DNA from: Drechslerella dactyloides
Taxonomy: Eukaryota; Ascomycota; Orbiliomycetes; Orbiliales; Orbiliaceae
Reading direction: 5' to 3'
NCBI GenBank assembly: GCA_020064725.1
Contig: JAGTWJ010000001.1
Span: 6,324,001 to 6,388,000 of the forward strand
Length of the DNA: 64,000 nt
Shown: positions 22,919 through 34,658 of the stretch, in pieces
How the letters are laid out: each line of letters begins with the position of its first letter
How positions within the stretch are numbered: the first letter of the stretch is position 1
Program-made: the position numbers and the translations under genes
The notes under the pieces: model-generated
Databases searched by the model: none
What the model was told of the DNA's origin: nothing
Seen by the model: the letters and a program-made list of their open reading frames with translations, nothing else

Positions 22919-25347
22919 TGTTCTGTTCGAGACTTTGTTATAAATCCTATCGATAGAAATACGCAGTATCGTATCAATCGATGGAATTGTCTTTCAGACC
23001 AAGATATGGAACTGATTGTGCAATTTCAATTGATAGTAACAGAAGAAAGGAAGAAAGGGAAAAGAACGTATGAAAGGAATCTGGGGGAGCAAAAGCACGC
23101 TGCTGGCTGGGAGAAGGGGGCAGGCAAGATTAGATGAATTCGAGGAGAACGCTTCCTTTATAAACTGCAATTTCGTTCACCCATTCTGCATGCGCATCTG
23201 CAGGCAGGCACTCTCCTCTGTCTTCGTAAGCGTCACCGGCTTCGGATAACACCAAGAATGCGGCCAGGTCGTGTGGTTTCCCAAAGATCCCGCATATGGT
23301 CCACTGTGCCGGTGCGCCCTGGTCTGGGAAGTTAACTCACATATTCAGTGCGGGGTGGTGTCATGGTCTGGCGCGAGCGAGAGGTCTGTGATTGAGGTAT
23401 GCAGATGCATCCTGGCATGCGCATATGCAAGCAGTTGGATACATCTGTCTTGCCTGCGAGTCGGATCACCGGGCTGGCTAGCGAATAGTGCGCGATGAAC
23501 CTTTGAACACCAGCTCTGTGGTTGAGGTCTACTTTGAGGGCAACCTGTTTGCTGGTTTGGGCAGACTGCAGCTTCGGATAGACATTGCGGGTGCCTCATT
23601 TGGCAAATGTCGCCTTGGCTGTCTCGCCCAGCAGAATGCGGGCAGGTGCGACGGCGCCAGGAAGTTTCGCATATGTACCACCCCCAGATATTTGGGCCGT
23701 GGATACATGTATCGTCGACGGCTGTTTTGCATTGCAATTCTAGAGCGTCTCTGCTGGAACAAATTTGTGGAAAATTCGAAAACTCAAAACTTGCGCGCGG
23801 CGTGGCGTGACGGGGAAACATCGCATGCAGGGATGCATTTGCAATTTAGCTACGACGAAGCAACAGACATGAACCGCAAGGGGCGCAATGCATTGACGAC
23901 GATTGAAAGAGCTCGGAAGCTTAAATGCGAAATCTGGAAGCGGATCCCGTAAGTAATAACTGGCCCTGTTATTGCTGCAGGACCCGATCGATCTGATCCG
24001 GCAGATTCATTCCATTACTCTGCCTTCAATTGGCTCCGCGGATCCGGAGAATTGATCTCCGGCTGGGACTAACTAATCCTCGACAGCATGGACACCAAAG
24101 AGCACCTTAACGTTATACTTGAAATCAAATGAAGTTGGAGATGGATATGCAGATATGGCGGGTCGAGGTATGATCTGACTGGTAGCCAGGAAGCAATTGC
24201 AAACCAGGAAGTGGGGCCTGCCTGCACGATGATGATCATGATTGAAGGGCTGCACTGGCGCACGGATAGCAGTTATCGCTGTTCGCCCGACCAAACAGCC
24301 GAGTCACATCGATTGATACGACTACACTGCAGGGTGCTAGGCATCCAAGCAGCAGACACTGAAATCCTGCTTACAGCCATGATATCATTGACAAAGCTTG
24401 CGAAGGAGGAACTCACGCGAAGGTGATACTTGCAGCCAACATTAAGGGCGGCAGAGCCAACAGCCAGACTCCCTGAGCGTTCGGATCCAGCATGAGCGCG
24501 TTGGTCGTTAGCTCAATTGATCAATGTTCGTCGCGAACTTAGTAATCGATCGAATTCTTCAAGGAACCCAGAACGCCACTGCCGTCGGAGCGAGGACGTG
24601 ATCTTTGGTCTAGAAGGTTCGCAACTGCGATCGGATTTTCATAATAGTACAATTATAGTTAATTGCAGTGTTTCCACGGGGCTTGGGATGTATTATGGGA
24701 TCGCTTAATGTGCTACTTCTGTTGTGAAATATATAAATGCATGAAGGCAATGATGAGTCGGCAGTTTAGGGTCAGCCTACGACACCGAAGATGTGATATT
24801 AATATTGGCATCTGCGGCTGATGAAGATCAGGTTTATATTCTTGCTTTCGTCGACTTGTTTCCGGATTGACGCTGGCGAGAGGTCCTAGCTGCATTAGCG
24901 GGCCTGTGAGGTGCAGCCACGAAGCTAAACTATATCACGGGCGCTATCGCAACAAGCCGCTGCAGCGCTGCTTGGCCTGTGAAACCGTCTTGGTAAAAGC
25001 ACGCTAACACATACTTCAAAGCATATTCAACATTCGAATGCTCCCGAGACTATTCGAATACCCCCGAGACTCGTCGAATGCTATCCGACACGCTAGGGAA
25101 CGTGAAAATAAAATTAAGCATAGAGTAACACGAAAAATATATTATTATCATTAAGAGTAATAAATCACAACTCGCTCATTAATTGAATTCAACCGTACTC
25201 CATCTCTCCTACCAGCAAACTAACGTTAACGTTACAACCAAGCCCCGTATTCGCTCTGACGTATCAGCTGATCAGCACCAGGCCCAACTCCAAACAGTCA
25301 ATGATGCGCGGAGGCCTTGCACCGCTTCTCCTTGCTTTGCGAGCGCA
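22919..25347. other. Intergenic, 2.4 kb
   Basis: Holds the promoter and leader of the binding-protein-like gene (about 22919-23200). The rest shows no supportable gene. A 154-codon open frame at 23488-23952 starts with GTG and has no recognisable domain. AT-rich sequence from 24900 to 25180 includes a short direct repetition of CGAATGCT/CCCCGAGACT-like words at 25035-25085. Confidence 0.45.
23157..23164 (-). promoter_or_regulatory. TATA-like element of the binding-protein-like gene
   Basis: The palindrome TTTATAAA lies about 240 bp upstream of the start codon at 22918, with a pyrimidine-rich minus-strand tract between them. This is the usual arrangement for a fungal TATA promoter, judged by position only. 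Confidence 0.35.
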
Positions 25348-26216
25348 CTATTTCTTCTCGTTATTCTTCTCATCAAAGCAGATGCAGGCAGCAGTCATGA
25401 GCGCCATGTCCACGCCCGGCGCTACACTAAGCACATATGTTTGCTGGCCTGCAAGAAGCTCGCTCATGTTGAAGATCTTCCGACTAATCGTCGCAACGAC
25501 GGCACCAGTTGCCTCATCGACAATGTTGGATTTAGTGTCGAACCAGTTGCCCTTCATAAGCAGGGAATGCTGCTTGCCGCTTGTATCGGTAAAGTTGACA
25601 TACGCCTTGGATGTCCCGACTGTATATCTCAAATATATCAGCATTCGAGATCTAGAGATCCAACAAGTGCAGGAGGATTGAGAATGGTGGTGTTATATAC
25701 GTACTACTAAATTTGGACTTGACCTGAAAGAGGGTCTTGTCGGTCGAGTCTGCGCCATAGTAGGTCGAGTGGAGTGCAAGATGTTCCTTGCGCAGATGGA
25801 AGAGCTCATTTCCCTGCTGATCTGAGAAGATTTTACGACCACTGAGTGACATCTTCTTTCCTTGGACCTATTTCGCTCCGCCGTCAGTATGTGCATACTC
25901 GAAGAATACTATACGATAACTGGCACTAAGGAGAGAGGGCGCCACATACCTTGAAGACAGGCACCTTCTCGATAGTGGTGACGTCGAACGAGTCACCACT
26001 GAACGAAAACACCTTCTCGCGCAGCAACAGGGACTCGGTTTTCTGCGCGACAAATTGTGGGAAAATGGCGATTTGCGTAGCGACAGGCTCCAAAGTAACG
26101 ACAACCTGCTGGCCGCCACCGCCAGCAGCGGACGAGCTACCAGCAGAAGTGCCTGATTGCGCGCGGTCCAGCTCGTGCTTGGCGGCGTTAGCGATCGACT
26201 TGAGTTTGCCGAACAT
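25348..26216 (-). CDS. LURP-one-like (tubby C-terminal-like fold) protein
   Basis: Minus-strand exons 26216-25950, 25867-25708 and 25619-25348, with introns of 82 bp (GTATGT) and 88 bp (GTAGTA), give 232 aa. The N-terminal 35 residues are helical and low complexity (Ser/Gly-rich). Then comes a beta-rich LURP-one-related (LOR/DUF567) fold: EKVFSFSGDSFDVTTIEKVPVFKV, which family members share as a W/F-S-GDSF block, then GKKMSLSGRKIFSDQQGNELF and GTSKAYVNFTDTSGKQ. It ends VAPGVDMALMTAACICFDE, the usual hydrophobic C-terminal strand/helix. The fold is related to Tubby and phospholipid scramblases. Cellular role in fungi is unknown; there is no signal peptide, so it is probably cytosolic or membrane-associated. 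Intron 2 could use any of three overlapping GT donors at 25707, 25704 or 25700. The first was chosen because it alone joins in frame. Confidence 0.83.
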
Positions 26217-28441
26217 GGTTACTGGTTATGCAGGATTTGTATTGATATCTGCAAATGTGATGTATCCGAGGTCGCAGATGAGAGTAGAGAAGGTGGTGAT
26301 ATGGTTTGTAGAAACTTTGAAGCTTGGAAAGGTGATATTTAACTTTTGGTGCTGTCTGGAGTAGGAACTGACCTCGATCGACGGTGCGGGGCGAAGGTAT
26401 AAATACCCTCGATATATAAATTTAAATTCTGTCACCAGGGAACCATCCCACCGCATGACAAAGCCAAATCCAACCATCAAACAGCTCCAGGTTCTAACAC
26501 AGATGCGAAAACCCATATGCGACCGATCGATTTCTCCTCAAGCCATCATTGGACAAGCATCCCGAGACTGGACAAGCATGATGCCCAGACCGCCCAAAGT
26601 GGCTATGCACTGCAGCTGTGTATCGAGTTCTCGTATGTGAAAAAGCGCCTTTCAGCCGCAGTGTCCAACAGCGGGATCAAGTGCGCCTGCGCCAAGCAAT
26701 TCCAAGCCATTGCTTCATTCATACGCCATTCTTGCCACTGATCAACAGGGATTGCCGCTGCCACGCGTAGACCCGGAGCAGAAGCTGACAGAAGATCGTG
26801 GCGATGTTTGTAATATGAAGGATCATATAACCTATGCGCGCATCTTACGCACGCGGGAGCTCTAATGCTCTGTCTTTTATGCAGCTGCAGTCGCGATAGC
26901 ACGCGCGATGGATTTTCTTCAGTAGCTTGAAAACTCTGACTCGTCAATCGAGTTAGACGAGACTTGTTTCATGCGTCCAAAGACGCATGCTAGCTGACAG
27001 TGGCTGCAGGGCCCAGCCGACCGATCGCGTTAGTTCATGTTACACACAGCCGCGTCTGCAGTGCCCATTGGCTGTAGTCAGACGCGGCGTGTTTCGTGAT
27101 ATCTTGGATTGATCCTGCGTTTAATCAGACTCGATCAATTGATCCCGCGGACGTCTACAGAACCGGCACTAGATTGCCTTGATCTTCCTCATGAGCCGTC
27201 CGTTAACTTTAGCCATTCCGACCGTGACCTCAACACAGGCTCACATTTAGAGATATCGATAAATATGGTAGTATATTTAATACACGCGAGGATGGCCGGA
27301 GCTCAGAAAACAAAAATATTTCAATGCATGGCCGCACAAGTACATATGTAATTAGTAAGTCTTATACTGACACAAGGAACATGTAATATTCCAAATTCCA
27401 GAATCAAAGAGTGACTACTTACGTGTGCGCTCGGTTCATTGCGCAACGCCATTGCCCGGTCGAACTAGCATTTGAGAGCCCGCCCTCCGAAAAGAGTATT
27501 AGTTTAGCGGAGCGCCTGCGTCTGATCCCAAGACGGGCCATATATATGATATCATTACCGCCGTATACGCGCGGGATAGGCTGTGATAATCAAGACCAAA
27601 GGAAGACTGAGTTGACACACACAGCTAAACGCTAACATATCACTTAAGAGATATGACCTTCGGAATCCTTCACGTGTTTTCGTTCTAGCTTTGACCTTTG
27701 TGTTGGTAACACACGGAAGACGGCTGCCATCGTTGGCGCACATAGGGTAATTCCTAATTTGGAGCGCAACAATTCGTGCATCCCCTGTCAATACCTAGGT
27801 ATACATACAGGTGGCTTACAACGGCGGTACATGAAGACATTATTGAAGTAAACATGCCAGAATTTGGAACTCGCTCGCAGCATATTCAAAAATCCTGTCA
27901 ACTGTTCTTCGTGTTCGTGAAGAAAAAATTGAAGTCTCAGGATTAGGTACGATGAGCTCGTGAAACTATAACTAGTGTATATATGGATAATACTTAAGTG
28001 CTCAAAAAGTAGTCTATATGCCCTGTCCCGTTACGTATACAGGATAGTGACCTTTGAAATCAGTCTTGGGAGAGCGTCAGTCGCAAATATTTTACACGAA
28101 TATAAGCCTTGTCGGTCGAGGCAAATCTCCTTCTATGACAGGCCTAATATCATTGTTTGATGACCTTGCATCGAATACTCTTGGCTTAGGCGCTTGTGAA
28201 GTTGGTTTTACATCTCTCCGATGAGCCGGTTGAAAAGAAAAGTTTTATAATCAATTCCAGAAATATAAACCAAGCCCTTACTTACTATGCCAGAGACAAC
28301 TTTGGCTCATTTGATCCTTTCCATTTAATGAACAGCATTGACAAACCAAACGATTGTTAGACACAAAGAAAATGAGAGAGAAAATATGGAAAATGTTCAG
28401 TTTCGTTTACAAGGTCTACGCCTGGGACTCATACTCGCGCC
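26217..28441. other. Intergenic, 2.2 kb
   Basis: Promoter side of the LURP-one-like gene: TATATA-type sequence on the minus strand at about 26396-26420, roughly 190 bp upstream of its start. From 26500 to 28400 the sequence is mixed, with no open frame that resembles a protein and no structural RNA or transposon that I could recognise. Confidence 0.45.
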
Positions 28442-29714
28442 TTAGGTTCTTGGAACAGCTTCTAGAAACGCCGAACCCCCAAGGAACTGCGCCCAATTGA
28501 CGCTAGACCTCCCAACGAACAAGTTTGGATGCGCCGGCGAGCTGGCTGGTATCCAACCAGTCTCCGTATAGCCAGGGATTCCACAGGAGACATCCGTCCC
28601 CACTCCGCTAAACGCACAGGCTAATGGTGCCCATGAACCTAGCAGCGACTCCAGCGCTCTATTAATAATCACTACGGAGTAAGACTGTGCGTTTCTTGGT
28701 GTAGTCAACACTATAATCAGCTCCTGGCTGCTACCTGGGATGACAATTTCGCCGGTACTCGGGAGGAAGTCGAGAGCGAGCGCTTCTGCAGCATTCTCCG
28801 TGAGTTGTACTTGGCGGATGCCAGGTAAGCCAAGCACCCCGGCCCCTCGATAGACATAGCTACCAGTTCGTGTGCCGTTCTTCACGCGGAGGTAGCCAGG
28901 CACGCGAGTGGCAGTTGCAATAGCTGATCCTTCCGTGACAGTGGCAGTGAGCGGTTCGGTGACTGTTTCGGTCGCCGTAATGGAGGTAGTGTTCAGTGTA
29001 GGCGAGATGGTCAAAGTCCTGTTAATAGTCGTGAATGTAGTGATGGTTGTTGATTCTGCATCGAGAGTCACTGTGATTGGGGGTATGAATCCAGAGAGGC
29101 AGGCGCAGGCACTGGAGTAGGCTGCGAGATCCACGCAGCGTGAAGCATATGCTGGAATTGTAGGCAATATATCCTGCCGTTTGCCGAGACTTGCGGCTCC
29201 AGGCGTACTTATGACTGTGGTGGTAAACCCAGAAATGTCGGTGATAGTTGTAGGCGCCGTAATTGTTGTAGTTTCGGAGAATATGTCCGTGAATGTCTGC
29301 GCGTCAGTCGAAGTGAGAGTATTGTTCGAGATAGCAAGCCTAGTTATGGTCCTATATGGGTTCATCAGCCGGGCCTGACAAAATATGGCTGTCAGAATAC
29401 AGGTAATTGTCGAGCTATACGTACACGAGGTCCTGGAAGACAGTCGAGCCAAAGAAGGAGGAACAATCGGTTAATCCACGGCTGGGATACCTAGTATTCC
29501 TTACAGCTACACATGACATGGACAACCCCATGGGTCAGTACGCAATTCCTGACCAGAATTAAAAGCCGTGAATCACAGAAGTTTTAGACTTTATCTCACC
29601 TCGAAGACAGTTATTCCCATGGCAACCATTTTGACGTAAATGAAGGAAGCTGGCGGTTACGCACTGACCAAGCAGAGCGCTGGTGAAAATGTAGAACGCA
29701 ACGAGTGACTTCAT
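28442..29714 (-). CDS. Secreted Ser/Thr-rich protein with Cys-rich N-terminus
   Basis: Three exons inferred on the minus strand: 29714-29600, 29506-29427 and 29374-28442 (375 aa). Intron 1 is GTGAGA..GTAG (93 bp). Intron 2 starts GTGTAC at 29426, or alternatively GTATAG at 29420, and ends GTCAG at 29375. Exon 1 encodes a signal peptide (MKSLVAFYIFTSALLGQCVTA), then QNGCHGNNCLR. Exon 2 continues AVRNTRYPSRGLTDCSSFF, a recurring Cys pattern in fungal secreted proteins. The middle is Thr/Ser/Ile-rich with many NxT/S sites, interrupted by a second Cys cluster (SRCVDLAAYSSACACLSG). The last ~150 residues are beta-rich and more ordered, with two cysteines. Likely a glycosylated cell-wall or extracellular protein; no GPI signal or catalytic motif is seen. 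A TATATATA at 29806-29813 lies about 90 bp upstream. Confidence 0.72.
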
Positions 29715-31952
29715 ATTGCAAGTCACTGTTCGATATACGCATATATATGTTTACGTATGATCTGTTAGTATATTTTACATACTGGGTGGATATCGGGGTG
29801 CCGGGTATATATATTAATGTTGGTAGCAAGTTTCCAGTCGGCTTCTTCCTTAAATGGGTGTCTTGGGTTGACACTATTTAAATGATGTAAAATATCGATT
29901 GATACTGTCTTCGCTGGTTAAAGTACGGTAGTCTGGCTCGCAAGACAATGGTACTGTACGAGCCAACATTCATAGGCAACCAAGCAAAACCACGGGTGGT
30001 CAGACTTTTCCGATAGACTGCACGCATCTTACAAATTATAGGCATAATGATCAGACAGGACTTAGATCTGACCATAGTTTCGGTAAGGGGTTCACACAAT
30101 AACGGCTGCAAGGGTTGCAACACGGGATGTCAAGGTTCTTGTTGGAAATTGCACATACAGTAGCAGTCCGGTTACCCGCAGGAGACCAATTTACGGTTAT
30201 AGTGATGCAGAACATACTCGGATGGCTGCAGGCCAAGCTGTAATCGAACGCAGGGTATTCGCAAGTCATGGTGCCTCGTTGCCCGTGAAATTGCAAAAAT
30301 ATTCGCAGTGAGAAGCTACTACGCTAAGCATAGGTTGTAGCCCGCGATGGTAAGAGTCCATACCGGTAATTCGAACTCCGCCAGGGATGAATGCTGGAAG
30401 GCGGGCTAATATGAAAAATTTCAGATGTTGCACGGCGATTCAGCGAGTCGACTGGTCATTTGCGCGAAGATATTCGGACCGGGCCAGCCCTCCAGATCGA
30501 TCAGTTACCCCGTTATGAAGCTTTGTTCAACGGTCTTGAAACGACAAGTTGGAAGTTACACAAAATCCACACTGGTCACAGACCCCCCGGCATGCCGCTA
30601 GGTAGTACAGTACGTGGCTTCCACTCTATGGTAATTTCACTCTCACAGTCACCATTTTCTGTAATCCGGAGCAACCCAGAACACACGAAGACCAAGGCCG
30701 GCCGATGGACCGTTCCTGCAAAAGCTTCCGTCAGCTGCGGCCGTAAGATACATGATAAGCTTGCACCTTCGCTCGAGACCCTGTCTTTTTCATTCTCGCT
30801 TGATACCTAGAACCCAACCCAATCGTATCAAGCATGTAATTCTGTAATTTAATATTATCGTTCCAAGAGAATAGATACATGAAGTTGACATCGCGTCGCC
30901 CGAGGCATCCAGGCCTCCCACATCCCTAGACCTATATATATCTATAATGATTGGCGAAAAAGAAAGTCCAGCGGCAGCGGACTTAATGTCTAGCTGTCGA
31001 AATGGCGCGCAGTTCCTTTCTGGTATTCTGCGAGTGTCGTACATAATTATATAAGACGACCGGCATTGTCAGCGCCGTTAATTTGGAATATATCTAATCT
31101 CGCAGAAATCATCCCGCCCAAAAAATCTTATTTATGGTAGGCAACGCTTAATCTTGTTGCGCAAGTGCAGTCAAGTCGAGACGCTTGTACATAACGGCCT
31201 TGAGGATAGTTCAGTATAAAAGCTAATGCTAGTTACGGAAGATTTAGAGAAAGCCTCGTTATATATAACGTTACGAGACTCTACGAGACGAAGAGTCGTC
31301 GAATTTCTAGAGGCGGCAGTAAGTTGACTCGATCTCGAGATATATCGATAGGCTATGAAAGAAAAGCTGACCGTATGATCATGCACTCACGTGTTAAATC
31401 TGTTGCATTTCTGCTGTCATAGATGCTATTGGGCTTTATAATAACATATCTGCCGGTAGCATTTTGAATAGGATTCATTTAGTTTATTAGATGCCTCCAT
31501 GAGTGACGCACAGTATTAAAATCGGTATTCCTCCTTCAGTATAGTGTTCAAGGTAAAGGCTTAGCGTTATAACACCCCCCAGCTATTATAATAAAATAGC
31601 CTTCAACGCCCATGTACTGCTAAATTAAAGTAGCGCGGCTTCGTCAACATTGACTCGCGATTAAATTAAAGCTGCGAATAGACCAAAGTGTTCGGACAAA
31701 TTACTTGCAGGAGTATCAAAAGAAAATGCTATACATAAAGGTATAAGGAGACGCAATAAACTTGAAATCTGTGTTATCGACCAAGCCGGTCCAACAGAAA
31801 AGCATTAGAGAACCAGAAGATTGCTCGTCAAATTGCAGTCCAGCAAAAACCAATCCCAGCTCCAAACCAATGCCCTTCAAAACCTGCTATGGTACATGTT
31901 CGCAATTGCTTTTTATTTGTACATATTCGCACTTTGCTTCGCGACAATCGAG
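29715..31952. other. Intergenic, 2.2 kb
   Basis: Between two minus-strand genes. Contains the short promoter near 29800, then AT-rich sequence with scattered short frames (for example 30460-30810, 116 codons, starting TTG). No recognisable protein or RNA was seen. Confidence 0.45.
29806..29813 (-). promoter_or_regulatory. TATA-like element of the secreted Ser/Thr-rich protein gene
   Basis: TATATATA about 92 bp upstream of the start codon at 29714 on the minus strand. The spacing fits a TATA promoter with a short leader and supports placing the start at 29714 rather than within the large third exon. Confidence 0.35.
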
Positions 31953-34658
31953 TTAGTGAATCCCACTCCACCTACCATATCCGTTGATGCCGCCTGGCTG
32001 ATTGAGGGATTGGACCATTGGGGGTCTGTGTCCGGGAAGTGGAATCACACCCTTGCCGCCATGCACGCTCTTGATGCCAAAGTTGACGGCCACACACACA
32101 ATCATGAGCAGACAGAGGGCAGTTGGTCCCCACGCGTCGTGGTACCGCACTGCCCGGCGTTTGCGCATCTTCTGGTGCCGCCAAACAAACATAACCATGC
32201 TGTAGAGCAGACTTAGAATCGCTAGTGTCATAAATCCTAAGCTAGCGTAGCGCGTGCGCTTGTCGCCAAAGTTGAGCAGTGTTGCGGCAATCGTCGAGAT
32301 GTAAATGCTGAATTCAAGCCACGAGAGGAATGTACGTTCATTCGCAAAGTAGACCTTCGGTTCAATACGGACGGGGACAAAGATTCGTTTTCCGGGTGGT
32401 GCAACGAAACGCTTGCGGTATGCGCCGGCGGGTGTATTGAAACCGACGTTAAGTCCAGGAGGAACCGAGGGTACAGGCTTGGGTATTAAGTAGCGGCCGA
32501 TGATAACGAGCTTCTTGCCGACGTTACGCGCCTTGCGGCTGAGAATGCGGTAGTTGTCGCTCAGAGAGTACCAGTGATACGGCTCTTCGTCATCGCTTTC
32601 CAGACCGGAGTCTTCACCGTCGGAGTCGTACAAAGGGTAGTCCTCCGCGAAAAAGTCGTCTTCATCTTCGCCAGCGCGTTCTTCTTCGTCCTGGGCGTTT
32701 CCGGTGGTGGGTCTGTGGCCTGGGTTGTCTTCAGTTTCGATGGGTACCGGCGAACGGCGGCGTAGCAGCGGGCTGCCGGGAGTTATGAGATCCATGTCTG
32801 AGTCCTCCTCGGATGTACCAGTAGTAGAGCCTTGGTGCAGACGTTTGATACCAAAAGCATGGGTATTGGGTTTTCTGATATCGACGTCCATCTGAGGTAG
32901 CCAGAAGGGCAGTATCTTGATTTCTTTGGGAAAGAGGGTCGCTGTTCCGTGCAGGAACTTCGAGAACTTGGGTACAGCCTCGACAAGATGAGAAGCTACA
33001 AGGTCACGGATCCACTGTGGTGGCTCCTGTCCTGCTTGGGTTTGGAGCTTGACTTCAAGAACGGCGTACGGGAATCGCTCGACGTCCTCTGCTGGGAGGT
33101 TCTTGAAAGGCCAATCGATTCCGATGTCCATCCTCCGCCAGTTGTTGCCACATCGGTCTCGCCCTTGGTTGTCGCCACATCGGTCTCGCCCTTGGTTGTC
33201 CTCTCGAACGAGAGTGAGTTCTGTGTCGAGTGAAATACGCACGCGGGCATCGCCGGGGAGTTGGAAGGCGGTCCGGTGATAGAAGGATCTCACAAGCGGA
33301 TGAAGGCGTTTAGCAATCATTGTATACTGGGTCTCTCTTGCAAGAGCTTCCAGGTTTTCAATCTCCTCTATCGATTTTCTTCCTTCCTTCCTCATCTTCT
33401 CGAAAACCTGATCGACGCTCATTTTACCAGCCAGAAAGTCGTTCACATTTTTCTCTTTAAGGGCGAACCGCGCCTTCACACTCTTCTCTCCCGTCCAGTC
33501 TTCCCTGTGTGTCTTCCTCTCAACAAAGATGGTTTGCTGATCCATACCGCCGTACCACCGAAGTCGATGTGCCTCGGCCCCTTCGCTCTTCTCCAACCGA
33601 CCGAGGTAGAGTTCAAAGTCGTCATTATCGTAATAGATGGACGAGATAGCGGAGTCCTCCGGTGCAAATTCTTTGTTCGGATTGAACACAAGCACGGGTA
33701 AGTGCTTCAGAACGATGAGTTTGAGCTCGGTTATGTTGTCCGGGTGGACCCAGTACTTCGTAGTTTGTCGCACAAAGTTTTGTTGGGAGCCACCGGCCGA
33801 GCTGTCGCCTTTGGCAGGATTGCCGCGCGTGCGAACGAGGTCGTACAAACGGGAGAGGTTGACGATGAAGGCATCGTAATTGTCTTTAAAGAACGGTTTC
33901 GCATTGAGACGGGCGGCGAAGACGGGACGGAGGATCCAGCCAGTTTGTTTCTACACCTGAGTCAGCCAATAACTTCCCACAGCATCGGAAATATAGTCTT
34001 ACGTCGTGTTTCTTCACGATCTTCTGGAACCCGGTGTAGTTCAGCTGAACGTATTTGGCCAGATCGTGCACGTCGGAGATGACATCACTCAAGTCGGCCT
34101 CCAAAAATTCGAATTCTTCATCGTTCGGCTCCGATTCGGTTTCGTCAGAGTCAGGGACGCCAGCGGCCGCACTGGCTCTCCGTCGCGTATTACGCTCGAG
34201 AAGTTTGATCACGGCCTCGACCTCCTGCTCAGCAGCCTTGATTCGGCGGACAATGTCGGCGGCTCGGACTTTCTGGAAGGTGTAGATCTTGTCGAGTTCG
34301 GCTTCTAGGGCAGCGACAAAACCGGCTTCGTCGTCCTCGGTCCATGGCTTGGGATTCGGCGGCTTGTACTGGGATTTTGAAGGGTACAGACGGTGTTTGA
34401 GCTCGGATTTGAGACCGTCGTAGTCGATGTAGTAGTCGTTGTACTCTGGAAAGACGCGAATAAAAGGTCAGCAAGATATGCAGGACATGATTGGAGAATA
34501 GGCGAGTGGCCGGTGATGGTGAAGGAAGTTCGTGGCGGTCGCACCTTTGATGAGGCCTGAACGCAGGTGTTGCCCGAACCTGACGTCGGCCAATAGAAGG
34601 CCCTGTTAGCCATCGGCCATAACCAGTTCCACCGCGGTCCAGGGCCGACTTACTTCAT
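31953..34658 (-). CDS. VTC4: Vtc4, polyphosphate polymerase subunit of the vacuolar transporter chaperone
   Basis: Minus-strand exons 34658-34654, 34579-34545, 34445-34003 and 33950-31953 give 826 aa. The first exon holds only five coding bases, and the next completes the expected MKFGQHLRSGLIK start. Residues 1-~165 are the SPX domain, which binds inositol pyrophosphates and senses phosphate. Residues ~196-535 are the triphosphate-tunnel polymerase domain, with NFVRQTTKYWVHPDNITELK, VERKTHREDWTGEKSVKARF and LEVKLQTQ; these basic and acidic residues line the catalytic tunnel that makes polyphosphate from ATP at the vacuolar membrane. An acidic disordered linker (~545-630) leads to the three-helix DUF202 membrane part (~705-800). 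The presence of tunnel residues argues for Vtc4 rather than Vtc2/3, although length (826) is above yeast Vtc4 (721), mostly through the linker. A perfect 27-bp duplication adds nine residues in the polymerase domain (about 412-429). Confidence 0.95.
33147..33200 (-). repeat. Perfect 27-bp tandem duplication inside VTC4
   Basis: Two identical 27-bp units, 33147-33173 and 33174-33200, encode two copies of the nine-residue unit DNQGRDRCG in the Vtc4 polymerase domain. The duplication keeps the reading frame. Confidence 0.97.

Noticed and set aside
23488..23952. 154-codon plus-strand frame between the binding-protein-like and LURP-one-like genes
   Set aside because: Begins with GTG, no domain, and overlaps equally long frames on the other strand.
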